Part shown: positions 1 through 8,186 of the stretch, piece after piece
Layout: every line of letters starts with the position of its first letter
How positions within the stretch are numbered: the stretch's first letter is position 1
Assembly: GCF_003990975.1 (NCBI RefSeq)
Contig: NZ_RZJR01000005.1
Span: 65,869-129,868, forward strand
From: Cohnella sp. AR92
Lineage (GTDB): Bacteria; Bacillota; Bacilli; Paenibacillales; Paenibacillaceae
Direction of reading: 5' to 3'
DNA length: 64,000 nucleotides
Notes under the pieces: model-generated
What the model saw: the letters and a program-made list of their open reading frames with translations, nothing else
Database searches by the model: none
What the model was told of the DNA's origin: nothing
Program-made: the position numbers and the translations under genes

Positions 1-25
1 ATACTCGTATCTTAAGCGCAAATTT

Positions 26-63
26 GTCGAATTCAAAGCGTATTTGCCTCTTTTCGTCGAATT
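26..63. repeat. Short direct repeat upstream of the EAL gene
   Basis: The octamer GTCGAATT occurs at 26-33 and again at 56-63, exactly 30 bases apart, in AT-rich DNA before the promoter of the EAL gene. It could be a pair of regulator half-sites, but nothing else supports that. Confidence 0.3.
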
Positions 64-88
64 GCACTATGTTTTCACGTCAGAATCC

Positions 89-116
89 TTTACAATAACA
101 GAAAATGGCCTAAAAT
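89..116 (+). promoter_or_regulatory. Candidate sigma-A promoter of the EAL gene
   Basis: TTTACA (89-94) and TAAAAT (111-116) are separated by 16 bases. Transcription would begin near 123, so the TTG at 118 cannot be the start codon; this favours the GTG at 166. Confidence 0.55.
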
Positions 117-165
117 TTTGCATTTTCTATTCTATTTATCGATGACAAAGGGGATTAGAGCCACC

Positions 166-1443
166 GTGAACGAACACCCTTCCGCCCACTCGATACCCCT
201 CCCTCCTCCGGAAAATCAACTTGCGGCGTTCTTCCAGCCTATCCTTGCGCTGGACAGCCGCCGAATCATCGGATACGAAGTGCTTGGCCGGCAGCTGGAC
301 GGCGATTCCGTTCGCAGCCTCGGTCCTTTCTTCTCGGATCCCAGAGTTCCCGTATCCGAGCAGATTCGAATCGACCGTCTGCTTCGCGAGCAAGCGATCG
401 CCAAGCTAGGCTCCATGGACGAGCCCCCGTCCATCTTCCTTAATCTGAAGCCCTCCTGGATCTACCGGCACTTCAAACAGACCGGGGAGCTGCAGACGCT
501 GCGGATGCTGGAGCGGCACGGCATCGATCCTAGCCGCGTCTGCATCGAGATCACGGAGGAGGAGTTCCGGGGCTCCTTCAAGGAGCTGAACGAGATCATT
601 AACCTTTATCGCGAGCAGGGCTGCCGAATCGCGATCGACGACGTCGGCTCCGACTTCAGCAGCTACGATCGGATCGCCCAGCTTCAACCGCACTTGCTCA
701 AGGTGGATATCCACCTGATGAAGCGAAGCGCTAGCCATAACGGTTATCTCGGCGTCCTTCGCTCGTTCTCCACCCTCGCCGAGCAGATCGGGGCATCCCT
801 GCTGGTCGAAGGAGTCGAGACCCGGCAGGACCTGCAGCGCGCGATTCAGATCGGAGCCCGCTACGTCCAAGGCTACCTCTTCTCTCCGGCGGAACCGGAG
901 TTCCGCGCCGGGAACGAATTTGCCCCGCTGATCGAGGAGGAGCTGGAGGGGCATCGGAAGCTCCTCCACCGGACGGAGCTCTACTGGACGAATCGCGGCA
1001 AGGAACTGCTCCGTTCGATTCGCGAGAACCGGATCCGCGAAGAGCTGGAGCCGGCCGAGGAATATCTGAGGATGGAGAGCGAAGGCGAGAGCGCCGTCGG
1101 CCAAGCCTCGGACGCGGCGGACGCCATTCTGGAGAAGTGGCGTTCCCAGCTGGATTCCACCTGCTTGAGGGTCTACCTGTGCCTGGATAACGGCACGCAG
1201 CTCTCCTCCAACCATGCGCGCATGGCAGACGGCAGTTGGCGGTACGAGCGGGAATACCGCAAGTCGGACTGGAGCTGGCGGCCTTACTTCATTCCTCACC
1301 TGTCCCGGATGGATGGCCTCGCGGAATCCAGATTGTCCCCGAAGTACGCCGACCTCAACACGCGGGAGTGGATTCGCACGCTGTCGCTTCCCATCGGGAA
1401 GCGTCTTGTCCTGTTTCTGGATATGGAGGAGCCGTCGCTCTGA
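166..1443 (+). CDS. ykuI: YkuI-like EAL-domain c-di-GMP protein
   Basis: 425-residue cytoplasmic protein. An EAL domain fills about residues 20-265: the signature Glu is in a degenerate E-V-L (38-40), followed by an Asn in FLNLKP, a Glu in IEITEEE, the metal-binding pair in IAIDDVGSDFSSY, a Lys in LLKVD, a Glu in LVEGVET and QGYLFS. The residues expected for c-di-GMP binding and hydrolysis therefore look present. The C-terminal ~140 residues match the PAS-like YkuI_C domain in position and character. From memory, B. subtilis YkuI binds c-di-GMP without clear phosphodiesterase activity, so this may be a receptor rather than an enzyme. The GTG at 166 is chosen because AAAGGGG lies about 12 bases upstream and the promoter excludes earlier starts; ATG 142 has no ribosome binding site. 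It matters here because a c-di-GMP riboswitch occurs at 47 kb. Confidence 0.85.
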   Translation: MNEHPSAHSIPLPPPENQLAAFFQPILALDSRRIIGYEVLGRQLDGDSVRSLGPFFSDPRVPVSEQIRIDRLLREQAIAKLGSMDEPPSIFLNLKPSWIYRHFKQTGELQTLRMLERHGIDPSRVCIEITEEEFRGSFKELNEIINLYREQGCRIAIDDVGSDFSSYDRIAQLQPHLLKVDIHLMKRSASHNGYLGVLRSFSTLAEQIGASLLVEGVETRQDLQRAIQIGARYVQGYLFSPAEPEFRAGNEFAPLIEEELEGHRKLLHRTELYWTNRGKELLRSIRENRIREELEPAEEYLRMESEGESAVGQASDAADAILEKWRSQLDSTCLRVYLCLDNGTQLSSNHARMADGSWRYEREYRKSDWSWRPYFIPHLSRMDGLAESRLSPKYADLNTREWIRTLSLPIGKRLVLFLDMEEPSL

Positions 1444-1659
1444 CTGCGCTTCTCCGGACTCTTCTCGGCACCCTACGCACTCTCCGTGCTGTCTGCCGCT
1501 TCCCCCGCAACTCTCTTCTCCTTGAACTTCCATAACCCCTCATTCCCTCGCTCGCTTCCCCCTCCCGCCTCCTCCTTTTCCAACTACTCTTGTTCGCTAC
1601 CCGGGCACACCTTAAATTTGATACAATGAAGGTCATGACGACAAGCGGGGGTTACCGGA

Positions 1660-2412
1660 TTGGACTACATTATTCTGGATATTGAATTCAACGGGCGCAA
1701 GTTCGCCAGCGACCTGCCGATGGAGGTCATCGAGCTGGGAGCCGTGCGGCTGGACTCTTCGCTCGCTTACGTCGACGAGTTCTCCTCGATGATCAAGCCT
1801 GTCTACTTCCCCAAGCTAAACAGCTTCCTTAAGAAAAAAACGGGCATCGCCCAGGAAGAGATCGACAGCGCGGACGGCTTCACCCAGGTGATCGGCCGGT
1901 TCAAGGAATGGCTCGACGCAAGCGAAGAGCGCCTGCTCGTCACTTGGGGCGGCGAGGACATGAAGCGCATCGTCTTCGACACGCGCATGCACAAGCTCGA
2001 CGACGGCTATTGGATGAATACCGACTACTTCGATCTCCTGAAGGGCTATATTCGCTTCAAGGGCGTGACCAACGACGTAAGCGTCGAGGCTGCGCTCGCG
2101 GATCTTGAGATCGACGCTTCGGGCTCCGCCCACCGGGCTCTCGACGATGCCCGCATGACGGCCGAGGTGTTCCGCGCCGTCTTCGAGCAGCTGGACCTGA
2201 GCCATAAGCAGCGGTTCAAGGATACGTACTCGAACGCGAAGGAACGGCGCTTCGTGAAGAACGCCATCCGGATGATGAAGGCTCAGAAGCTGGCTCTGAC
2301 TTGGGAGGTTGCGTTGGAGAAATTCCCCTCCGGCAAGCTCGATACCGAGAACAAGAAGAAGATGGAAGAGCTGCGGGAATACTTCGAGGCCGAGATGAAC
2401 AAGCAGGACTAG
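1660..2412 (+). CDS. kapD: DEDDh 3'-5' exonuclease, KapD-like
   Basis: 250 residues. The DnaQ/ERI-1-type exonuclease fold is indicated by the N-terminal D-I-E (Asp7, Glu9), a central TWGGEDMKR segment and the C-terminal His158 with the Asp pair in AHRALDDAR. These supply the four acidic metal ligands and the general base expected of a DEDDh nuclease. KapD of B. subtilis is annotated as an inhibitor of the KinA sporulation pathway; that role is not evident from sequence. The start is a TTG at 1660 preceded by AGCGGGGG with about 8 bases spacing. The exoA gene begins 21 bases after the stop, so the two probably form one transcript. Confidence 0.8.
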   Translation: MDYIILDIEFNGRKFASDLPMEVIELGAVRLDSSLAYVDEFSSMIKPVYFPKLNSFLKKKTGIAQEEIDSADGFTQVIGRFKEWLDASEERLLVTWGGEDMKRIVFDTRMHKLDDGYWMNTDYFDLLKGYIRFKGVTNDVSVEAALADLEIDASGSAHRALDDARMTAEVFRAVFEQLDLSHKQRFKDTYSNAKERRFVKNAIRMMKAQKLALTWEVALEKFPSGKLDTENKKKMEELREYFEAEMNKQD

Positions 2413-2433
2413 AACGAACTGGGGAGATCTTTT

Positions 2434-3192
2434 ATGCGATTGGTATCTTGGAACGTGAACGGACTGCGCGCTTGCGTCAACAAAGGTTTTCTCGATTACT
2501 TCAAGGAGGCGGACGCGGATATTTTCTGCCTTCAAGAGACTAAGCTGCAGGAGGGCCAGATCGAACTGGCGCTCGGCGAGGAATATGCGCAGTATTGGAA
2601 CTACGCTCAGAAGAAGGGCTACTCGGGCACGGCTATTTTCACCAGGAAGAAGCCGCTCTCCGTCCGTTACGGAATCGAAGAGGACGAGGAGCCGGAAGGC
2701 CGCATCATCACGCTTGAGTTCGACCGCTATTATATCGTTACCGTCTATACCCCGAATGCCAAGAGAGACCTGTCGAGGCTGGATTACCGCCTGGAGTGGG
2801 AGGAACGGTTCCGCTCCTACCTGCAGAAGCTGGACGAGCATAAGCCGGTCATCGCCTGCGGCGACCTGAACGTGGCCCACAAGGAGATCGACCTGAAGAA
2901 CTGGCGGGGCAATCGCGGCAACTCCGGGTTTACGGACGAGGAACGGGGGAAAATGACGCTGCTGCTGGAGGCCGGCTTCACCGATACGTTCCGCCATCTG
3001 CACCCGGAGCAAGAGGACGCGTATACGTGGTGGTCCAACATGCCGAAGGTGAGAGAACGGAACGTAGGATGGCGCATCGACTACTTCCTCGCCTCCTCCC
3101 GGCTGGAGCCTGCGATCTCGGGGGCGGGCATCGACGCCCACGTCCTGGGCAGCGACCATTGCCCGATCTATCTCGAGCTCGCGGACGAATAA
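2434..3192 (+). CDS. exoA: Exodeoxyribonuclease III / AP endonuclease
   Basis: 252 residues, the usual length for ExoA/XthA. Family motifs appear in order: SWNVNGLRA near the N-terminus, LQETK with the metal-binding Glu near residue 34, PNAKRDLSR, GDLNVAH near residue 143 and the terminal SDH triad element at 240-242. The enzyme cleaves DNA 5' of abasic sites and has 3'-5' exonuclease activity in base-excision repair. The ATG at 2434 follows GGGGAGA with good spacing. It sits downstream of the KapD-like exonuclease and ends just before a strong inverted repeat shared with the convergent merR-type gene. Confidence 0.93.
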   Translation: MRLVSWNVNGLRACVNKGFLDYFKEADADIFCLQETKLQEGQIELALGEEYAQYWNYAQKKGYSGTAIFTRKKPLSVRYGIEEDEEPEGRIITLEFDRYYIVTVYTPNAKRDLSRLDYRLEWEERFRSYLQKLDEHKPVIACGDLNVAHKEIDLKNWRGNRGNSGFTDEERGKMTLLLEAGFTDTFRHLHPEQEDAYTWWSNMPKVRERNVGWRIDYFLASSRLEPAISGAGIDAHVLGSDHCPIYLELADE

Positions 3193-3197
3193 CAAGA

Positions 3198-3238
3198 AGA
3201 AGGCCAGGAAGCTCCCGATAGGAGTCTCCTGGCCTTCT
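3198..3238. terminator. Hairpin between convergent exoA and the MerR gene
   Basis: A perfect 12-bp stem (3198-3209 with 3227-3238) encloses a 17-base loop that itself contains a short CTCC/GGAG pairing. It lies between two convergent stop codons and can serve both strands. Confidence 0.75.
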
Positions 3239-3244
3239 CGCCGT

Positions 3245-4006
3245 CTAATTCTGTCCGGTGTAAACAAGAACGGCATCGCGCAGAAATTCGGCCGTTCCCG
3301 GCTTTTCCTTGTCGTAATAAGCTCGGAAGCGCTCATCGTCCACATACATCCGGGCGAGTCCGGCATGCGCCTCCTTGCTGTACTCTCCCCAGTAGAAAAG
3401 CAGCCACTTCTTGTGAAGCTCCGCCGCCCGCTGCGCTTCGGCTCCGGCCGGATCGCCGGTCTCGTAAGCTTCGGCCAGCACTTCCCGGATCTCCTCCGCC
3501 AGCCGGCTCGCTTCCTCGTGCTGCTCCTTCGACATGCCGCCAAGCTTCCGGTAGGATTGCTCCACCGCCTCTTCGCCGTACTTCTCGCGAATCTCCTGGC
3601 CGTACTTCTTCTCGTTCTCTTCGATCATTTGCCGCTTGAAGCCCTCGAACCTCATCTGCTCGCTCATCGTCCCTCTCCCTTCCGCCTGCGCGATCGTCCT
3701 CTCCACGTTCCGGAGAAGCACGTCGAGCTGGCGCCGTCTGTCGAGAAGCTTCTCGCGATGCTGGTACAGAGCTTTGGTGCCGTCGAAGTCCTTCGCGCTC
3801 ACGATCCTTCGAATGGTATCCAGATCGACGCCGAGCTCCCGGTAGAAGAGGATGTGCTGCAGAAGCTCCAGCTCCCTCGGGCCGTAGATGCGGTAGCCCG
3901 AAGAGCTCAGTCTCGCCGGCTTAAGCAGGCCGATCTCGTCATAATACCGCAGGGTCCTGGTGCTGACTCCCGCCAGCTTCGCAAGCTTCTGTATCGTATG
4001 CTCCAT
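3245..4006 (-). CDS. MerR-family regulator with TipAS domain
   Basis: 253 residues. The first ~70 form a MerR winged helix (LAKLAGVSTRTLRYYDEIG, then SGYRIYG). A coiled-coil dimerisation helix follows at about 75-115. The last ~125 residues resemble the TipAS drug-recognition domain, with conserved EEAVEQSYRKLGG-like and YVDDERFRAYYD segments. B. subtilis Mta is the closest known type; such proteins activate transcription on binding ligands such as thiopeptides or other amphiphiles. ATG 4006 is preferred because GGGAGG lies 8 bases upstream; the longer frame to 4024 has no ribosome binding site. An operator-like palindrome overlaps its promoter, so autoregulation is likely. No obvious efflux target is adjacent. 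Confidence 0.85.
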   Translation of the reverse strand: MEHTIQKLAKLAGVSTRTLRYYDEIGLLKPARLSSSGYRIYGPRELELLQHILFYRELGVDLDTIRRIVSAKDFDGTKALYQHREKLLDRRRQLDVLLRNVERTIAQAEGRGTMSEQMRFEGFKRQMIEENEKKYGQEIREKYGEEAVEQSYRKLGGMSKEQHEEASRLAEEIREVLAEAYETGDPAGAEAQRAAELHKKWLLFYWGEYSKEAHAGLARMYVDDERFRAYYDKEKPGTAEFLRDAVLVYTGQN

Positions 4007-4022
4007 CTGATCGCCTCCCGAC

Positions 4023-4059
4023 AAGGTAACGATATACCTTTACGCAACGTCAATGTCAA
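4023..4059 (-). promoter_or_regulatory. MerR-gene promoter with 18-bp palindrome
   Basis: On the minus strand, TTGACA (4059-4054) and TATATC (4036-4031) are 17 bases apart. The palindrome AAGGTA-N6-TACCTT (4023-4040) covers the -10. MerR activator sites usually lie between -35 and -10 with a 19-base spacer, so this placement fits autorepression better than activation. Confidence 0.55.
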
Positions 4060-4093
4060 CACCCTCCGAAAGCAGCGCAAGGAGGCAGCCCGT

Positions 4094-4657
4094 TTAGACT
4101 GTCTCCTTGCTCTTGCGAGGCCAAATCGTATAACTGAAGCTGATTAGAAAATCGACAAGAAGAATGATGCTCCACAGTTGAGCGACTTGAGGAAGCTCCT
4201 TCGTTCGGCTGTCGTCCCCAACCAGAGCGATCATCCCGTACAGCAGAAGACAGCCGATTCCCCAAGCCAGCAGATGCTTCAGCCAGGCTTGCCGTTCGGC
4301 CCGAGCATGCTCCGGTCCGTGCTTCGGCTTCTTCCGCGGAGGCGGTCCCCCGGCGAACCGGTAAGCGAATCTCTCGTCCGCCCAACGAACCATGGAGCGG
4401 CCGAACGCGATCGAGACGCCGATGTAGATAGCGGCAAGCCCATGCGCGAAGCCGGCCTCCGCCCCGTCTCGCAGATGGAAGACCGTCGCGATTAGCAGAA
4501 CAAGATCGATGACCGGAGTGAGGAGCAGGAGAGCCGCTCCCGTCCTTCTCTTCCGAAGGAGATACCGACAAGCCAGCCCTCCCAGGACAAACACCCAGAA
4601 CGCGATTTCGCAGCCGATAATGAACGCGATAATCGTAAGATTCCCCCTTCGCGGCAT
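4094..4657 (-). CDS. Conserved multi-pass membrane protein
   Basis: 187 residues with about five hydrophobic segments (roughly 8-28, 40-62, 68-86, 128-148, 158-178) and a basic cytoplasmic loop near 105-125. Motifs include LTPVIDLVLLIAT, AHGLAAIYIG and RWADERFAYRF. The layout resembles B. subtilis YmcC-type proteins, but that is an impression rather than a firm assignment, and no function is known. It lies 87 bases upstream of the MerR/TipAS gene on the same strand and could be co-transcribed with it by read-through. Confidence 0.75.
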   Translation of the reverse strand: MPRRGNLTIIAFIIGCEIAFWVFVLGGLACRYLLRKRRTGAALLLLTPVIDLVLLIATVFHLRDGAEAGFAHGLAAIYIGVSIAFGRSMVRWADERFAYRFAGGPPPRKKPKHGPEHARAERQAWLKHLLAWGIGCLLLYGMIALVGDDSRTKELPQVAQLWSIILLVDFLISFSYTIWPRKSKETV

Positions 4658-4731
4658 AATGATATGCGGCTATTATAATACGCGGGTATAACATGCGGAG
4701 TTTCGGCGGGACCGATGAAGCATAAATCAAA

Positions 4732-4777
4732 CAAGGGCTGCTCCGCCCGGCCTCGCCGGCTTCAGGGGCAACCCTTG
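4732..4777 (-). terminator. Terminator after the SRPBCC gene
   Basis: CAAGGGCTGCTCC (4732-4744) pairs with GGGGCAACCCTTG (4765-4777) through a mostly matched 13-bp stem with G-U pairs, enclosing a GC-rich inner hairpin. On the minus strand it is followed by the T-rich TTGTTTGATTT, which fits termination of the gene at 4838-5290. Confidence 0.55.
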
Positions 4778-4837
4778 CTTCGTGAATGGAGAATACGTCT
4801 AATTATAACCGAATGAACGTTTGACCTCGTTAACCTT

Positions 4838-5290
4838 TTACCAGCCGAAATCCATCGTCTTGCCCGTCTCGATCCACGACTTGGCATTGCTTAGAATAAT
4901 CGCCCAGCTCTCCTTGGTGCTCTCGTAGGAAGGGTGCTGGTCCGGCCACCGGTCGTTAACGACCGTCAGCTTCGTGCATCCGCCGACCTTGTCCAGCGTC
5001 ATGGTGATCCTCGTCTCCAGCTCGGCATGGTTCTCCCGATAAGAAGGACCGGGATGCTCGAGGAAGCTCATCACGCGGTACGGCTCGAACTCCAGGACCG
5101 TCCCGTAGACGTGCACCGTGTTCTCCCCTTCGGCGCCGGGGCCGACATATTCGTATGGGGAACCGACCTCGAAGGTCGAATTCAGCACGGATCCGAAGAA
5201 GAGCGCCCGAACGCTCTCCGGTTCGATGAAGGCTCTCCAGACGGCTTCCGGTTCGGCATTGATATAGAACGTGTATTTGAGATCTTCCAC
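4838..5290 (-). CDS. SRPBCC (AHSA1-like) domain protein
   Basis: 150 residues, a single START/Bet v1-like ligand-binding fold. It opens with a typical INAEPEAVWRAFIEPESVR helix, continues with GSPYEYVG and an EFEPYRVMSFLEHPG strand pair, and ends with a long amphipathic C-terminal helix (WAIILSNAKSWIETG). Family members bind hydrophobic ligands or act as Hsp90 co-chaperone-like proteins. The gene is divergent from an AraC-type regulator, a common pairing in Paenibacillaceae, so the regulator may control it. The ligand is unknown. Confidence 0.8.
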   Translation of the reverse strand: MEDLKYTFYINAEPEAVWRAFIEPESVRALFFGSVLNSTFEVGSPYEYVGPGAEGENTVHVYGTVLEFEPYRVMSFLEHPGPSYRENHAELETRITMTLDKVGGCTKLTVVNDRWPDQHPSYESTKESWAIILSNAKSWIETGKTMDFGW

Positions 5291-5425
5291 TGCTAACGTC
5301 CTCCATTCGTTCGTTTAAGGGTGATTTGCCAGCATAACGGTCGGCTGGTATTCTTTACTATAGAATGGACATTCCGGGTTGTATTGTAAAATCGCGACAA
5401 CTTTACGTTTCGAGGAGGATCCCGA

Positions 5426-6250
5426 ATGAACGAAACCGCGCTGCAGACGAACAGAGGCATCGTTCGAGCCGATGAAGGCTACCGCAACTTCACGCTGGCC
5501 CGCTTCGAGCCCGATCCCGCCTTGGCTCATCTCGTCGAGCATTTTTGGCTCGTCCGCTGGGACCTCAGCGGCAAACCGGAGTTCCGGCAGCACATCCTCT
5601 CCTACCCTAGCGCGCAGTGGGTGTTCGAGAACGATTGGACCGGAACCAAAGCGTGGCTCTACGGAGTCCCCGAGCCTTCCTATACGCGGCTGTTAAGAGA
5701 CCGGGGAGAGAGCCTCGGCGTCAAGTTCCGGCCCGGGGGCTTCTATCCCTATTGGAGGCAGGAGCTGTCCAAGCTGACCGGGCAGCGAATAGGCACGCCG
5801 GAGGCATTTGGGGCAGAAGCGGCGTCTCTCGAAGAGGGCTTCTGGGAGCTGCCGGACGACGAATCGAGGGCGCGGCGCATCGAGGGCTTCCTGCTGAAGC
5901 GGATGCCGGAGAGAGACGAGCAAGCGGAGTTGGCGGATCGAATCGTGCAGTCGGTGATCCATGACCGCGAGATCGTTCGGGTGGAAGAGGTGGCCGAACG
6001 CTTCGGACTCAGCGTCCGCTCCCTGCAGAGGCTGTTCAGCCGATGCGTCGGCGTCAGTCCCAAGTGGGTGCTGAAGAGATTCCGGCTGCAGGAAGCGGCC
6101 GAGCGGCTGGACCAGGGAGGGGCCGTCAATTGGTCCGAGCTTTCCCTTGCGCTCGGCTACTACGACCAATCCCACTTTATCAAGGATTTCAAGGCGCTGC
6201 TCGGTCAGTCGCCCGAAGAATACGCGAAAAAGGCGCAGAACGGGAGGTAA
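5426..6250 (+). CDS. AraC-family transcriptional regulator (DUF6597-like N-term)
   Basis: 274 residues. The N-terminal ~150 residues form a cupin-like sensory part of the DUF6597 type (HLVEHFWLVRWDL, SYPSAQWVFEN, GVKFRPGGFYP). The C-terminal ~100 residues carry two helix-turn-helix units: VEEVAERFGLSVRSLQRLF and WSELSLALGYYDQSHFIKDF, ending with GQSPEEYA. The ATG at 5426 has GAGGAGG 6-8 bases upstream. It is divergent from the SRPBCC gene. The stop codon lies inside a terminator hairpin shared with oppC. Confidence 0.88.
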   Translation: MNETALQTNRGIVRADEGYRNFTLARFEPDPALAHLVEHFWLVRWDLSGKPEFRQHILSYPSAQWVFENDWTGTKAWLYGVPEPSYTRLLRDRGESLGVKFRPGGFYPYWRQELSKLTGQRIGTPEAFGAEAASLEEGFWELPDDESRARRIEGFLLKRMPERDEQAELADRIVQSVIHDREIVRVEEVAERFGLSVRSLQRLFSRCVGVSPKWVLKRFRLQEAAERLDQGGAVNWSELSLALGYYDQSHFIKDFKALLGQSPEEYAKKAQNGR

Positions 6251-6267
6251 TCCCATTCGCGCCTTTT
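6228..6267. terminator. Bidirectional terminator, AraC gene / oppC
   Basis: AAAAGGCGC (6228-6236) pairs with GCGCCTTTT (6259-6267), and the loop holds a further GGGA/TCCC pairing. The A and T runs at either side make it usable on both strands. The left arm lies within the last codons of the AraC gene. Confidence 0.75.
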
Positions 6268-6273
6268 CGTTGT

Positions 6274-7194
6274 TTATTTGCGGTTCTTCGGGTCCATCGC
6301 ATCGCGAAGGGCGTCCCCGATGAAGTTGATCGAGAGCACGCACAGAACGATCATGACCCCGGGAGCGACCCAGAGCCACGGCTTGTCGGTCAGCACGGTC
6401 AGCGACTGCGCGCTCGCCAGCATGTTGCCCCAGCTTGCCGTCGGCGGCTGAACGCCCAGACCCAGGAAGCTGAGGGCAGCTTCGTCCAGGATGGCGCCCG
6501 CCACGCCGGAGGTGGCATAGATCAGAAGCGGCGCGGTCGCATTCGGCAGAATGTGGTTGAACAGGATGCGCGGGGTCTTGTAGCCTAGCGCAACGCTTGC
6601 CTTGATATATTCGGTCTGCTTGATCGACAGCACGCTGCCGCGAACGAGCCGCGCCACGCCGGGCCATCCGAGCAATCCGAGGATCAGAATGATGTTCTTG
6701 AGTCCCGGACCTACGATGCTGGAGACGACGAGAATAAGCATAATGTACGGAAAAGACATGAACATATCGGTAATCCGCATGATGACTCCGTCGATCCAGC
6801 CGCCGAAGTAGCCGGAGATCAGGCCGAGCACGGCGCCGATGATAGCGGAGATAAGAACCGATCCGATCCCGACGGACAAGCTGACCCGCGCCGCGAAGAT
6901 GATCCGGCTCAGCACGTCCCGTCCGACCTGGTCGGTGCCGAGCAGGTGGCTCCAGGTCGGCCCCTCCCCGAAGGAATCCGTGATGGCGCTGGGGTGATAA
7001 GGAGCGATCCAAGGAGCGAAGATGGCGCAGACGGCCATGATTCCGATGACGAAGAGTCCCGCGACAGCCAGCTTGTGCTTCCGGAAGCGGCGCCAGAACG
7101 CGCCCTTGGGTTCGCCCTCCCCCTCGGAAGCGATCGCGATCAGATCGGCCTCGGGCTGCTGCCTGACTCCCAGATATCTCTTGAATAGATTCAT
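6274..7194 (-). CDS. oppC: Peptide ABC transporter permease OppC/DppC
   Basis: 306 residues with an N-terminal OppC_N segment (FWRRFRKHKLAVAG followed by a first membrane helix) and five further helices. The ATPase-contact loop is visible in YIKASVALGYKTPRILFNHILPN, with the usual E/G-rich EAA pattern. This subunit pairs with OppB in the membrane to form the import channel. It is last in a five-gene minus-strand operon and overlaps the oppB stop by 4 bases (ATGA), implying translational coupling. Confidence 0.93.
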   Translation of the reverse strand: MNLFKRYLGVRQQPEADLIAIASEGEGEPKGAFWRRFRKHKLAVAGLFVIGIMAVCAIFAPWIAPYHPSAITDSFGEGPTWSHLLGTDQVGRDVLSRIIFAARVSLSVGIGSVLISAIIGAVLGLISGYFGGWIDGVIMRITDMFMSFPYIMLILVVSSIVGPGLKNIILILGLLGWPGVARLVRGSVLSIKQTEYIKASVALGYKTPRILFNHILPNATAPLLIYATSGVAGAILDEAALSFLGLGVQPPTASWGNMLASAQSLTVLTDKPWLWVAPGVMIVLCVLSINFIGDALRDAMDPKNRK

Positions 7195-8165
7195 GACCGT
7201 GCCGCTCCCTGGTAACTATGTTTGATTCGCGGATCGACTAGGGCGTAGACGATGTCCGTGAGAAGATTCGCGAAGATAACGACTATCGCGGCCACCAGGT
7301 TCAAGCCCATGATGGTGGAGTAGTCCCGGCTCATGATCGAGGACAGGGTCAGCTGCCCGATCCCCGGCCAAGAGAAGATCTGCTCGATGACGACCGCGCC
7401 GCCGAACAGAATCGGAATCTCCATCCCGAGAATCGTCACGATAGGGATCAGCGCGTTTCTCATGGCGTGCTTGTTCACGACAAGAACTTCCTTCAAGCCT
7501 TTGGCGCGCGCCGTGCGCAAGTAATCCTGCCCGATAATCTCCAGCATGCTCGAGCGTACGTAACGGATCGTACGTCCCGTCACGTTCGCCGTCAGAACGA
7601 TACATGGCAGAATCAGATGCAGCACCACGTCCTTGAAGCTCCCGCCTTGGCCGAGCTCGGTCATGCCGCTCGTCGGCAGCCAATCGAGCTTAAGCGCGAA
7701 GAGATAGACAAGGCCCAGACCTAGAAAGAAGTTCGGGATCGAGATGCCGAGGAAGCTCAGCGTGACAACCGTATAGTCGAGCTTGGAATATTGCCGAACC
7801 GCGCTGATGACCCCGAGCGGTATGGCGATCGCCAAGCCCAGGATCAGCGAGATCCCCATGAGCAGCAGCGTCGGCCAGAGATGCTCCCCGATCATCCGCG
7901 TGACGGGCTCGTACGTGATCATGGAGTATCCGAGATCCCCATGCAGCACGAGATTCTTCAGCCAATTCCAATATTGCTCGTAAGCCGGCGCATTCAGGCC
8001 AAGCTCCATCCTCTTGGCTTCCACCGCTGCCGCAGGCAGCTTCGGATTGACCAGCATGTCGACGGGATTGCCCGGAGCCATCTTCATGATGATGAAGTTG
8101 ATGACGGTCACCCCGAACAGCACCGGAATGGCGATCAGGATGCGGCGCATGACATAATTATACAA
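7191..8165 (-). CDS. oppB: Peptide ABC transporter permease OppB/DppB
   Basis: 324 residues. It has the canonical N-terminus of the family (MRRILIAIPVLFGVTVINFIIM), the periplasmic loop with GDLGYS, five more helices and the EAA loop DYLRTARAKGLKE. It partners OppC. The gene follows oppF after 21 bases and overlaps oppC by 4 bases. Substrate specificity cannot be read from the permeases. Confidence 0.93.
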   Translation of the reverse strand: MYNYVMRRILIAIPVLFGVTVINFIIMKMAPGNPVDMLVNPKLPAAAVEAKRMELGLNAPAYEQYWNWLKNLVLHGDLGYSMITYEPVTRMIGEHLWPTLLLMGISLILGLAIAIPLGVISAVRQYSKLDYTVVTLSFLGISIPNFFLGLGLVYLFALKLDWLPTSGMTELGQGGSFKDVVLHLILPCIVLTANVTGRTIRYVRSSMLEIIGQDYLRTARAKGLKEVLVVNKHAMRNALIPIVTILGMEIPILFGGAVVIEQIFSWPGIGQLTLSSIMSRDYSTIMGLNLVAAIVVIFANLLTDIVYALVDPRIKHSYQGAARS

Positions 8166-8186
8166 CTACAGCACCTCGGATCTTCT

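Noticed and set aside
406-1533. 375-codon minus-strand ORF opposite the EAL gene
   Set aside because: Reverse-complement shadow caused by high GC; the plus strand encodes a clear EAL domain.
1444-1659. Promoter search before the KapD-like gene
   Set aside because: A TACAAT at 1622 was seen but no -35 at acceptable spacing, and no terminator for the EAL gene could be defined.
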